This document shows, in pieces, positions 1 to 9,330 of a DNA stretch of 28,904 nt; the stretch's first letter is position 1; the number at the start of each line of letters is the position of its first letter. Source of the DNA: Collinsella sp. Its GTDB lineage: Bacteria > Actinomycetota > Coriobacteriia > Coriobacteriales > Coriobacteriaceae. A program made the position numbers and the translations under genes. Location: contig DXMG01000001.1 in the NCBI GenBank assembly GCA_019414325.1, positions 63,782 through 92,685 of the forward strand, written 5' to 3'. The notes under the pieces are model-generated. The model was not told where the DNA came from and did no database searches. It worked only from the letters and a program-made list of their open reading frames with translations.

Positions 1-845
1 CGGATGGCGCCCACGACCTTAATATCATCCGGAGCGCTCAAGCCGCGCTGCTTCATAACGTTGAGGCAGATGGCCGCCATCGTGTCGTCTCCCGCAAAGA
101 TGCCGTCAATATCGGGGTTCTCATCGAGGATCTTCGCAACGACCGCACTCTTTTCGTCGTCGGACTTAACGAACTCGACCTCACGGACAAGCGCGGGCAA
201 ACCGGCCTGCTCCACAACATCGTAGTAGGCATCGGTACGCTTATTGGCAGGCATACGCATGCGGCTATTGTTGCGCAGGCACAAGATACGCGAACACCCG
301 TCATCGATCAGGCGACGCGTGGCAAGTTCGCCGATGCTATAGCTGTCGCTCGCAATCTGAACAGAGGCCTCGCCAAGGTCGCAGTCGATACCAACCAGGC
401 TCAAGCCCATCTCGGCATACGCCTCGGCACCGATATTGAGGGAGTTGACGATGACGCCGTCGACCATATTGCGGCGGAGCATGTCAATATAGGAACGCTC
501 AAGATCAGGTCGATTGGCGCTGTTGCACAGCAACATCTTAAAGCCGTTTTCCGCCAACGTGCGCTCGACCGCCTGCACAACCTGAGCATGGAACGGGCTG
601 CTCACAAAGGGAACGATCATGCCGATAAGGTTCAGGCGACCGTTGAGCATGGCACGGGCGATATCGTTGGGCGTATAGTTGATGCGCTCCATCGCGGCAT
701 GGACCTTATCGCGGGTTTCTTGGCTAATATAGCCGCGATTATTAAGCACGCGAGATACCGTAGTGGGCGAAACCCCCGCCACCGCTGCAACTTCCTTGAT
801 GCCAGGCTTAGCAGAATCCTTAGAACGAGCGCCCTCGCGAGCCAT
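1..845 (-). CDS. LacI-family transcriptional regulator (C-terminus beyond window)
   Basis: The reading frame runs off the left edge, leaving 281 codons. The N-terminus (about residues 15-60) is a LacI-type helix-turn-helix and hinge, with IKEVAAVAGVSPTTVSRVLNN followed by YTPNDIARAML. The rest is a periplasmic-binding-protein-like sensor domain (LIGMIVPFVSSPFHAQVV; DGIFAGDDTMAAICL). Such proteins repress sugar-use genes and release DNA when a sugar binds. The ATG at 845 is preceded by a GGGAGGG ribosome-binding site. The gene points out of the window, so its target operon is not visible and the ligand cannot be named. A candidate auto-operator lies just upstream. Family assignment is firm; the sugar is unknown. 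Confidence 0.93.
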   Translation of the reverse strand, partial: MAREGARSKDSAKPGIKEVAAVAGVSPTTVSRVLNNRGYISQETRDKVHAAMERINYTPNDIARAMLNGRLNLIGMIVPFVSSPFHAQVVQAVERTLAENGFKMLLCNSANRPDLERSYIDMLRRNMVDGVIVNSLNIGAEAYAEMGLSLVGIDCDLGEASVQIASDSYSIGELATRRLIDDGCSRILCLRNNSRMRMPANKRTDAYYDVVEQAGLPALVREVEFVKSDDEKSAVVAKILDENPDIDGIFAGDDTMAAICLNVMKQRGLSAPDDIKVVGAI

Positions 846-864
846 AGCACCCTCCCCCATCAAC

Positions 865-881
865 ATGTCATACGTTTACAT
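865..881 (-). promoter_or_regulatory. candidate LacI-type auto-operator
   Basis: On the minus strand this reads ATGTAAACGTATGACAT, a quasi-palindrome with ATGT/ACAT ends around a central ACGT, as in many LacI-family operators. It lies about 20 bases upstream of the LacI start codon at 845, so autoregulation is plausible. A CATACG direct repeat overlaps it. The spacing is one base off perfect symmetry, so the call is tentative. Confidence 0.3.
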
Positions 882-994
882 ACGAACAAAGCATACCCCA
901 ACAACAGCGGGAAGACGGTAACAGTACATGTAAGTAAACGACTCATCCAAATAATTAGGAGAGTTTCGCCTAAAGGGTGACTACACAGGACCCC

Positions 995-1123
995 CGCCGG
1001 GGCTGTTTGGGCTACCTCCCAAAACATTCCGCAGGACGCAAAGAGGCTCGCCGCACGAAGTGCGCAGCGAGCCTCTTTGCATGTCCGAGGACGTTTTGGG
1101 AGGTAGCCCAAACAGCCCCGGCG
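995..1123 (-). repeat. Family A long structured hairpin element, copy A1
   Basis: A perfect 31-bp outer stem (995-1025 with 1093-1123) encloses a conserved asymmetric junction: ATTCCGCAGGAC on the left (1026-1037) and ATGTCCGAGGAC on the right (1081-1092). Inside is a perfect 14-bp stem (1038-1051 with 1067-1080) capped by a CGCAC-GAA-GTGCG mini-hairpin and an unpaired CA. Both 12-base junction halves recur unchanged in copy A2 at 15558-15702, while the stems differ but stay paired. The element starts 22 bases after the stop of the glycyl-radical subunit gene. No T-tract follows, so it does not look like an ordinary intrinsic terminator. It may be a 3' RNA structure or a DNA palindrome; which one cannot be decided from sequence. 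Confidence 0.9.
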
Positions 1124-1145
1124 ATCCTGCGGGAGTTGAGCCCCT

Positions 1146-1397
1146 TTAGAACTTGTCGTGGAAGGTACGCGCAATGACCTCGTCCTGCTGCTCCTTGGTG
1201 AGCGTGTGGAAGTTCACGGCATAGCCGGAAACGCGGATGGTCAGCTGCGGGTACTTCTCGGGGTGAGCCTGAGCGTCGAGCAGCGTCTCACGGTTGAAGA
1301 CGTTGATGTTCAGGTGGTGGCCACCCTTCTCGGCGTAAGCGTCGAGCATGTGGACCAGGTTATCGGCCTGGGTCTCGGAAACTTCAGAAACCTTCAT
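1146..1397 (-). CDS. grcA: stand-alone glycyl-radical subunit of pyruvate formate-lyase (GrcA/YfiD-like)
   Basis: This 83-residue protein matches the last ~75 residues of pyruvate formate-lyase. It carries the GGHHLNINVFNRETLLDA segment and the glycyl-radical loop RVSGYAVNF, with Gly58 as the expected radical site after activation by a radical-SAM activase. The neighbouring formate-lyase gene ends just before this domain, so the protein probably docks onto that core to complete the active site, as E. coli GrcA (YfiD) does to repair oxygen-cleaved PFL. The ATG at 1397 has a strong GAAGGAGA site; the frame extends upstream to 1442, but that part crosses a hairpin and has no better start. The gene lies 85 bases downstream of the core gene, same strand. 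No activase gene is in the window. Confidence 0.93.
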   Translation of the reverse strand: MKVSEVSETQADNLVHMLDAYAEKGGHHLNINVFNRETLLDAQAHPEKYPQLTIRVSGYAVNFHTLTKEQQDEVIARTFHDKF

Positions 1398-1412
1398 AAT
1401 GTGTCTCCTTCG

Positions 1413-1446
1413 ATTAATAGGCGCCGGCCGAAACCGGCGCACTAAT
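1413..1446 (-). promoter_or_regulatory. GC-rich hairpin directly upstream of the glycyl-radical subunit
   Basis: A perfect 7-bp stem, GCGCCGG with CCGGCGC (1421-1427 with 1434-1440), is extended by weaker AT pairing (ATTAGT with ATTAAT) on the minus-strand transcript. It ends just before the ribosome-binding site. It has no T-tract and so may stabilise or process the downstream mRNA, setting subunit stoichiometry. Confidence 0.6.
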
Positions 1447-1456
1447 CAGTAATCGT

Positions 1457-1481
1457 TATTGTTAGTATAGCACTAACAATA
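1457..1481 (-). promoter_or_regulatory. AT-rich hairpin immediately after the PFL core stop codon
   Basis: TATTGTTAGT and ACTAACAATA form a perfect 10-bp inverted repeat with a 5-base loop, one base after the TAA of the PFL core gene. With the GC-rich hairpin at 1421-1440 it makes a two-hairpin intercistronic region. It could be an operator, a weak attenuator or an mRNA-processing site. Confidence 0.6.
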
Positions 1482-1482
1482 G

Positions 1483-3534
<2,052 letters not shown>

Positions 3535-3763
3535 TGTGTAACCACGCTCCTAGTTACGTGTAATGCGGCGCTCTCTCACACCGCTGCTTATTGAATTCTT
3601 GAATGTTCGGCTTGCACTACCGGCTTCTTCCGTTCTTCACCACACGTTGGTGCAGGGAAAACGTTTGTCCACCTTGGAACTACAACCCAAAACCCAAGAT
3701 TTCACCCGTTTGAGAAGGATAACATAGCGACCCTCTCCATCTGGGCTGTTATATGTTTCTTTT

Positions 3764-3791
3764 TTTATATCATAAAGGCGTTTTTTACAAA
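3764..3791 (-). promoter_or_regulatory. candidate promoter for pflB
   Basis: Reading on the minus strand, a -35-like TTTGTA and a -10-like TATAAA are separated by 16 bases, followed by an A-rich stretch. Transcription would start near 3757 and give a leader of about 220 bases before the PFL start codon. Confidence 0.45.
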
Positions 3792-3925
3792 CCCGCAGGA
3801 AATGCGAGCGCGAACAACTACCGTTCACCGATTTGTTTGGTATTTTTCCTTGCCTTTGTACGACGTTCACTCTAGCTGTTATGCCAGCTTTAGCAGGGTA
3901 AAGTGCCTCTGAGTAGGCTTTCGGA

Positions 3926-4017
3926 CATGTCCAACGATCTACCCCTAACTTTGCTGATACCGACGGTGTACGGAGGTCGCCTAAAGGTTGTTTTCTAGGC
4001 ATGTCCCAAAATCTACC
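3926..4017 (+). repeat. 18-base direct repeat pair upstream of marR
   Basis: CATGTCCAACGATCTACC at 3926-3943 and CATGTCCCAAAATCTACC at 4000-4017 match at 15 of 18 positions, with starts 74 bases apart (about seven helical turns). They could be paired regulator-binding sites serving either divergent gene. There is no further evidence. Confidence 0.35.
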
Positions 4018-4045
4018 GTATAGGGTGCGCGTGCGGGGGTATCAT

Positions 4046-4090
4046 CTTTCACCGAAAATAGTTTCTAGTGTTAGGGGTTTTCGGTGGAAG
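4046..4090 (+). promoter_or_regulatory. candidate MarR operator overlapping the start codon
   Basis: CTTTCACCGAAAA (4046-4058) and TTTTCGGTGGAAG (4078-4090) form a 13-bp inverted repeat with one mismatch and a 19-base spacer. The right arm covers the GTG start codon of the MarR gene. MarR regulators often bind such palindromes at their own promoters. In the mRNA the same arms could also pair and mask the start codon. Confidence 0.55.
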
Positions 4091-4533
4091 ATACCGATTT
4101 CCGTGAACTTGGGCGTCAGCTCCTTACCGAGTTCGGCAGCATGCATCAGCGCATTTCGCGCTTTGCGGACAAAGCCCTCGGCGGCGAGATGGCCGTCATG
4201 CGCGCCCTCATGCTCGCTGGCGGTTCGCTCACGCCGAGCGAACTCGCCGATCGCGCCTGGGTCTCGAGCGCCCGCATCGCCAATATCCTACGCGCTCTCG
4301 AAGCCAAGGGCTGGGTCGAGCGCGAGCACTCAAAGACCGACCGTCGTCGCGTACACGTCACGGTGACCGACAAGGGATTCCAGGATCTCGAAATCAAACG
4401 ACGGGAATTCGAGGAGCGCACCGCGGCCTTCCTCGAGCAGCTCGGCGAAACAGATACCCAAGAGATGGTGCGCCTTCTAAGACGTGCCAACGAAATTATC
4501 GACCGCAATCAAGAAAGGAGAGATGCCGAGTGA
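4084..4533 (+). CDS. MarR-family transcriptional regulator of the adjacent ABC exporter
   Basis: A 149-residue winged-helix protein of typical MarR length. The DNA-binding core lies at about residues 45-105 (TPSELADRAWVSSARIANILRALEAKGWVERE), followed by the wing KTDRRRVHVTVTDKG. The GTG at 4084 is chosen because it gives a full dimerisation helix and has AGGGG upstream; the next in-frame ATG (4141) would cut that helix. The stop codon overlaps the GTG of the first ABC gene by four bases (GTGA), so the two are translationally coupled. MarR repressors of drug exporters usually respond to the exported toxic compounds. That role is inferred here from position. Confidence 0.92.
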   Translation: MEDTDFRELGRQLLTEFGSMHQRISRFADKALGGEMAVMRALMLAGGSLTPSELADRAWVSSARIANILRALEAKGWVEREHSKTDRRRVHVTVTDKGFQDLEIKRREFEERTAAFLEQLGETDTQEMVRLLRRANEIIDRNQERRDAE

Positions 4534-6896
4534 GGATTCTCAAGCTCTTTAAAAAGCACGTCCTGGCACTGTTCACAGCTATCGTACTTATCGTAATCAG
4601 CTGCAACGCCGATCTGGCGCTGCCTACCTATATGAGCGACATCGTCGACGTGGGCGTGCAGCAAGGCGGCATCGCCTCGCCCGTGCCCGACACCATTCGC
4701 GCCGAATCGCTCGACGACCTCGAACTCTTCATGAGCGCCAAGGACGCCAAGGCTGTGGAGGCCGTGTTTAGCAAGGCTGACAAAAACGGCATTCGAACGT
4801 ACAAGGGCACCGAGGAAGAGCGTGCCGATGGAGGCAAAATTACCGACATTATGAGCCTGCCCGAGACCGTCGTCCTTTCGCTCAACCAGGGCATCGACGC
4901 CGACTCCATGGGAGACATGACCGGCACGTCCAGCGAGAAAGACAGCGACGCCGCTCAGGCCATGCCCACGCCCGAGCAAATGGCAGCGATGACGCCCGAG
5001 CAGCTCGCCGAGATGCAGCAGAAGGCCGCAGCGGCGCAGAATATGCAAAAGCAGATCGACGCCGACGGCGGCAAGATCACCATGAAGAGCCTGCGCCTGG
5101 GTGTCGAGGGCGGTCTGGTAGACCAAAGCAAGCTCGTCGAGGGCGCCAACGAAATGGCGGACAAAATGGGCTCCATGTCGGGCTCCATCGTCACCCAGCG
5201 CGCCGTGAGCTATGTACAGGACGAGTACAAGGCGCAGGGCATCGACCCCGCCGACGTGCAGAACGCCCACCTGGGCCGCATGGCGACCACGATGTTTGGT
5301 CTGTGCCTAATCTCGCTGGTCGCCACCATCCTGACCGGTGCCGTGGCTTCGCGCACCGCCTGCTCCATCGCCCGCGACCTGCGCCGCGAGACCTTCAACA
5401 AGGTTATGCACTTCTCGCCGGCCGAAGTGGGCAAGTTTAGCCAGGCCTCGCTCATCACCCGCTGTACCAACGACATTCAGCAGATCCAGATGGCCGCAAC
5501 CCTGTTTATCCGCATGTGCCTGATGGCCCCCGTCATGGGCATCGTCGCCGTCATGCGCGTCCTGGCCAACCATACCGGCCTAGAGTGGACCATCGCCGTG
5601 GCCATCATCGCGGTCTCGGCCGTCGTCGGCGTGCTTATGGGCCTCACCATGCCCAAGTTCAAAAAGATGCAGAGCTTTGTGGACCGCGTGAACCTTACCG
5701 CCCGCGAGCTGCTCGACGGCCTGATGCCCATCCGCTCGTTCAACCGCGAGGAGCATGAGCTCGAGCGTTTTGACAAGGCTTCGCTCGACCTAATGACCAC
5801 GCAGCTCTACACCAACCGCGCCATGAGCTTTATGATGCCGCTCATGATGCTGGTCATGAATTGCATCACCGTGCTTATCGTCTGGTTTGGCGCGCAGGGC
5901 GTGTCCGACGGCGTGATGCAGGTCGGCAACATGATGGCGTTTATCTCCTACACCATGCAGATCGTCATGGCGTTTATGATCCTCACCATGGTTTCGGTCA
6001 TCCTGCCCCGCGCCGAGGTCGCAGCCGAGCGCGTGGAAGAGGTCATCACCTGCCCCACGAGCATCAACGACCCCTCCTCGCCCAAACTGCCCGCGACCAG
6101 CGCGTCACGCGGTGAACTCACCTTCCGCGACGTGAGCTTCCAGTATCCCGATGCCCGCGCCGATGTCATCAGCGGCGTGAACTTCACCACGCATGCCGGT
6201 CAGATGCTCGGCATCATTGGCTCCACGGGCTCGGGCAAGTCCACGCTCGTGCAGCTGATTCCGCGCCTGTACGACGTCACAGGCGGCAGCATTTCGCTCG
6301 ACGGCATCGACGTGCGTGACATGACCCTTTCCGAGCTACGCCGCCGTATTGGTTATATCCCGCAGCAGGGTCGCCTGTTCTCGGGCACCGTCGAGAGCAA
6401 CCTCAAGTTTGCCGGCGATATGGTGAGTGACGAGGATATGCGCCAGGCGGCACGCGTCGCCCAGGCGGAGGACTTTATCGCCGAGCGCGAGGGCGGCTAC
6501 GACTCCCCCATCAGCCAGGGCGGATCCAATGTCTCGGGCGGCCAGCGCCAGCGCCTGGCCATCGCCCGCGCGTTGGCCAAAAAGCCCGAGGTCGTGGTGT
6601 TCGATGACTCGTTTAGCGCCCTCGACTACAAGACCGACGCTCGCCTGCGCGAAGAGCTGGCCAAAAACGTTACTGACGCCGCACTCGTGGTCGTGGCTCA
6701 GCGCATCGCGACCATCATGCACGCCGACCAGATCATCGTGCTCGATGACGGCCACGTGGTGGGCACCGGTACGCACGAGGAGCTGCTGCACAACTGCCCG
6801 GCATACCTGGAGATCGCACAATCGCAGCTTTCCGCCGAGGAGCTGGGGCTCACCCAAGAAGAAATTGCAGCCGTCATGGAAGGAGGCGAGCGCTAA
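4530..6896 (+). CDS. ABC exporter half-transporter, degenerate-site subunit, with large extracellular insertion
   Basis: A 788-residue half-transporter: membrane domain then ATPase. Walker A is GSTGSGKST (about residue 565) and the signature VSGGQRQR is canonical. The Walker B end reads FDDSFSALD, so Asp693 replaces the catalytic glutamate, and the switch histidine is Gln724. This half thus has a degenerate ATP site, as in heterodimeric exporters such as TM287/288, BmrCD and LmrCD. Between the first membrane helix (about 10-32) and the second (about 250-272) lies an insertion of about 200 residues, with an MTPEQLAEMQQKAAAAQNMQKQ-type helical stretch. Ordinary family members have a short loop there. 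The GTG start has AAAGGAGA. The gene is coupled to marR upstream and, by TAATG, to its partner downstream. Substrate unknown; multidrug export likely. Confidence 0.94.
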   Translation: MRILKLFKKHVLALFTAIVLIVISCNADLALPTYMSDIVDVGVQQGGIASPVPDTIRAESLDDLELFMSAKDAKAVEAVFSKADKNGIRTYKGTEEERADGGKITDIMSLPETVVLSLNQGIDADSMGDMTGTSSEKDSDAAQAMPTPEQMAAMTPEQLAEMQQKAAAAQNMQKQIDADGGKITMKSLRLGVEGGLVDQSKLVEGANEMADKMGSMSGSIVTQRAVSYVQDEYKAQGIDPADVQNAHLGRMATTMFGLCLISLVATILTGAVASRTACSIARDLRRETFNKVMHFSPAEVGKFSQASLITRCTNDIQQIQMAATLFIRMCLMAPVMGIVAVMRVLANHTGLEWTIAVAIIAVSAVVGVLMGLTMPKFKKMQSFVDRVNLTARELLDGLMPIRSFNREEHELERFDKASLDLMTTQLYTNRAMSFMMPLMMLVMNCITVLIVWFGAQGVSDGVMQVGNMMAFISYTMQIVMAFMILTMVSVILPRAEVAAERVEEVITCPTSINDPSSPKLPATSASRGELTFRDVSFQYPDARADVISGVNFTTHAGQMLGIIGSTGSGKSTLVQLIPRLYDVTGGSISLDGIDVRDMTLSELRRRIGYIPQQGRLFSGTVESNLKFAGDMVSDEDMRQAARVAQAEDFIAEREGGYDSPISQGGSNVSGGQRQRLAIARALAKKPEVVVFDDSFSALDYKTDARLREELAKNVTDAALVVVAQRIATIMHADQIIVLDDGHVVGTGTHEELLHNCPAYLEIAQSQLSAEELGLTQEEIAAVMEGGER

Positions 6897-8752
6897 TGGC
6901 AGACGAGACCAAGACTCAGATTCCCAAGCCCACCCGCCGGCGCGGTCCTATGGGCCGTATGGGTGGCATGGGCCGCGGCGAAAAGGCCAAGGACTTTAAA
7001 GGCACCATGAGGCAGCTGCTCGGCTATATCGGCCAGCACAAGATTGCCGTGTTTGCTGCCGTCGCCTTTGCCGTGTGCTCGGTCATCTTTAACATTGTGG
7101 GGCCCAAGGTGCTCGGCCAGGTTACCACCAAACTGTTCGAAGGCCTGGTTGCCAAGGTCAACGGCACCGGCGACGTCGACTTTGACTGGATCGCCAAGAC
7201 GCTCGGCTTTTTGCTCTGCCTGTATCTGGCGAGCTCTGTCTGCAGCCTGGTCCAGGGCTGGCTCATGACCGGCGTCACGCAAAAGATCTGCTACCGCATG
7301 CGCAAGGAAATCGCCGCCAAGATTGCCGTCGTGCCGATGAGCTACTTCAACGGTCACAGCAAGGGCGATGTGCTCAGCCGCATCACCAACGACGTCGATA
7401 CACTCGGCCAGTCGCTCAACCAGAGCGTGACGCAGCTTATTACGTCCGTCACGCAGATTATCGGCGTGCTCGTCATGATGCTGTCGATCAGCCTGCCGCT
7501 CACCGGCGTCACCGTGCTCACGCTGCCGGCAGCCGCAATTATCTTGATGGTGATGATTCACTTCTCGCAGCCGTACTTCCGCGAGCAGCAGCAGGTCCTG
7601 GGCGCCGTCAACGGCATTATCGAGGAAGACTTTGCCGGCCAGAATGTCATTCAGGTGTTCGACCGCGCCGAGGCCTCGATCGAGGAGTTCGACCGTCAAA
7701 ACGACCGCCTCTTTATTAGTGGCTGGCGCTCGCAGTTCCTGTCGGGCCTGATGATGCCGCTTATGAGCCTGGTGGGCAACATGGGCTACGTGGGCGTCGT
7801 CGTGGTGGGCGCACAGCTCGCGCTGACCGGCAATGCCACGCCCGGCGACATCCAGAGCTTTATCCAGTACGTTCGCAACTTTACGCAACCCGTGCAGCAG
7901 CTGGGCAACGTGAGCAACACGATGCAGTCGATGGCCGCTGCCACCGAGCGCGTCTTTGAGTTCCTGGCCGCGCCCGAGGAGGAGCAGAAGGCCGACGCGC
8001 AGATTCCCGAGAAGCGCCCCGGTCACGTGGAGTTCGACCACGTCAAGTTTGGCTACACGCCCGACAAGACCATCATCCACGACTTTAGCTGCGAGGCGCA
8101 GCCCGGCCAGACCATCGCCATCGTCGGTCCCACCGGCGCCGGCAAGACCACGCTCATCAAGCTGCTGCAGCGCTTCTACGATGTGGACGACGGTTCGCTG
8201 CGTGTCGAGGGCGTCGACGTGCGCGACTGGGACCGCGCGGCGCTGCGCGGCGAGTTTGCCATGGTGCTGCAGGATACCTGGCTGTTTAACGGCACCATCC
8301 GCGAAAACATCCGCTACGGACGCCCCGATGCGAGCGATGCCGAAGTCGAGGCCGCCGCACGCGCCGCACGCTGCGACCACTTTATCCATACGCTCGCCGG
8401 CGGTTACGACTTTATGATCAACGAGGAGGGCACCAACCTGTCGCAGGGTCAGCGCCAGCTCGTGACCATCGCCCGTGCCATTTTGGCCGACCGTCCGGCG
8501 CTGATTTTGGACGAGGCGACCTCCAACGTTGACACTCGTACCGAGGAGCTTATTCAGCGTGCCATGGATGCGCTAATGCAGGGCCGCACGAGCTTTGTCA
8601 TCGCGCACCGCCTGTCCACGATCCGCAACGCCGACGTGATCCTGGTGATCCGCGACGGCGACATCGTCGAAAAGGGCACGCACGACGAGCTGCTCGCCCA
8701 GGGCGGCTTCTACGCCGACCTGTACAACTCGCAGTTCGACGAGGCGGCGTAA
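6896..8752 (+). CDS. ABC exporter half-transporter, catalytic-site subunit
   Basis: A 618-residue half-transporter with a basic, Gly/Met-rich N-terminus, six expected membrane helices and a C-terminal ATPase. Walker A is GPTGAGKTT (about 411-419), Walker B ends LILDEATSN with Glu540, and the switch histidine is His571. Its signature is LSQGQRQL, not LSGGQ. The canonical Walker residues here would pair with the canonical signature of the partner, and the degenerate elements would pair with each other. This complementarity strongly supports a heterodimer. The ATG overlaps the TAA of the upstream gene (TAATG). A strong hairpin terminator follows at 8781-8816. There is no large extracellular insert, unlike the partner. 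Confidence 0.95.
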   Translation: MADETKTQIPKPTRRRGPMGRMGGMGRGEKAKDFKGTMRQLLGYIGQHKIAVFAAVAFAVCSVIFNIVGPKVLGQVTTKLFEGLVAKVNGTGDVDFDWIAKTLGFLLCLYLASSVCSLVQGWLMTGVTQKICYRMRKEIAAKIAVVPMSYFNGHSKGDVLSRITNDVDTLGQSLNQSVTQLITSVTQIIGVLVMMLSISLPLTGVTVLTLPAAAIILMVMIHFSQPYFREQQQVLGAVNGIIEEDFAGQNVIQVFDRAEASIEEFDRQNDRLFISGWRSQFLSGLMMPLMSLVGNMGYVGVVVVGAQLALTGNATPGDIQSFIQYVRNFTQPVQQLGNVSNTMQSMAAATERVFEFLAAPEEEQKADAQIPEKRPGHVEFDHVKFGYTPDKTIIHDFSCEAQPGQTIAIVGPTGAGKTTLIKLLQRFYDVDDGSLRVEGVDVRDWDRAALRGEFAMVLQDTWLFNGTIRENIRYGRPDASDAEVEAAARAARCDHFIHTLAGGYDFMINEEGTNLSQGQRQLVTIARAILADRPALILDEATSNVDTRTEELIQRAMDALMQGRTSFVIAHRLSTIRNADVILVIRDGDIVEKGTHDELLAQGGFYADLYNSQFDEAA

Positions 8753-8780
8753 AACCGGCGGCAAACAACCGCAATGCCCA

Positions 8781-8816
8781 AAAACGGGGGCGCAGAATGA
8801 ACTGCGCCCCCGTTTT
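8781..8816 (+). terminator. intrinsic terminator of the marR-ABC operon
   Basis: A perfect 15-bp stem, AAAACGGGGGCGCAG with its complement, has a 6-base loop AATGAA and ends in TTTT. It lies 28 bases after the stop of the second ABC gene. Confidence 0.93.
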
Positions 8817-8874
8817 GTGTCCTTTGGGTCTCGAAACGCCTCCCCTGGGGCCTGATTGACGCTCTCCCTCAAGG

Positions 8875-9111
8875 CCCCGTGGGCAAAAAATGGCAAATAT
8901 GAGTACTGTCATCTTTTTAGTAACAGCCAAAACTGCCCAAACGACGTCTTTGCGGCCTAGACATTCCTTCAAATTGATCAAAACGCCCGGTAGCATGCTT
9001 CTGTGTGCCAACGTTAATGAACATATTTACTGTTGTGTCTATTATCTTGTAAGGTCGATATGATACTAAGCTAGCAACAGTACTCATATTTGCCATTTTT
9101 TGTCCACGGGG
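8875..9111. mobile_element. 237-bp MITE-like element with 35-bp terminal inverted repeats
   Basis: The 35-base ends (8875-8909 and 9077-9111) are inverted complements with a single mismatch. Each begins CCCCGTGG at the outside and contains CAAAAAATGG and AAATATGAGTACTGT. Weaker symmetry continues inward (TTAGTA-N-CA on both sides). The ~167-base centre codes for nothing recognisable. No clear target-site duplication flanks it. It sits between the exporter terminator and the DAHP synthase promoter. It may be a non-autonomous transposon remnant or a large paired regulatory structure. A GGGGCCT/AGGCCCC repeat (8847-8878) overlaps the left edge. Confidence 0.7.
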
Positions 9112-9206
9112 TATGCCGCAGAAGATCCAACTTGCTCCAGCGTGCCGTACGCCAGTCCTCCCCTTCCGGCGAGTGCCGACATTTCCCAGATAAAACCGAC
9201 CAAAAT

Positions 9207-9231
9207 AAACCTGTCCCTTTTTGGCAGGTTT
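9207..9231. repeat. short hairpin upstream of the DAHP synthase promoter
   Basis: AAACCTGTC (9207-9215) pairs with GGCAGGTTT (9223-9231), nine pairs including one G-T. It lies upstream of the candidate promoter, so it would not be in that mRNA. On the minus strand it is followed by ATTTT and could act as a weak terminator. Confidence 0.35.
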
Positions 9232-9246
9232 CGGGGTGACAAGGGC

Positions 9247-9275
9247 TTGCACTTTAGCGTGCGACAGCGGATAAT
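9247..9275 (+). promoter_or_regulatory. promoter of the DAHP synthase gene
   Basis: A -35 TTGCAC (9247-9252) and -10 GATAAT (9270-9275) are separated by exactly 17 bases. The start of transcription would be near 9282, about 50 bases before the ATG. Confidence 0.65.
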
Positions 9276-9330
9276 GCCGAACACTCGACAATACGCTTAT
9301 TGTTCTTTCTATAGATTGAGGAGGCCCCGC

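Larger units (their letters stand above)
3535..4083. other. divergent non-coding region between PFL and the MarR operon
   Basis: No convincing gene is seen in these ~550 bases. The region holds the PFL promoter and long leader, an imperfect inverted repeat GCGAAC-N7-GTTCAC at 3810-3828 upstream of the PFL -35 box with a further GTTCAC at 3865-3870, a pair of 18-base direct repeats (3926, 4000) and the MarR operator candidate. No clear FNR- or Rex-type site was recognised. Confidence 0.7.

Noticed and set aside
4001..4366. Alternative 121-codon frame at the start of the MarR gene.
   Set aside because: It is in another frame, lacks any domain, and conflicts with the clear winged-helix protein read from 4084.
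9100..9330. N-terminal extension of the DAHP synthase.
   Set aside because: It starts inside the inverted-repeat element, spans the best promoter, and is not protein-like. The ATG at 9331 has GAGGAGG and the family's usual N-terminus.
9207..9330. A riboswitch, T-box or leader-peptide attenuator before the DAHP synthase gene.
   Set aside because: The hairpin lies upstream of the promoter, the predicted leader is only about 50 bases, and no Trp/Tyr/Phe-rich leader peptide or T-box sequence was seen.
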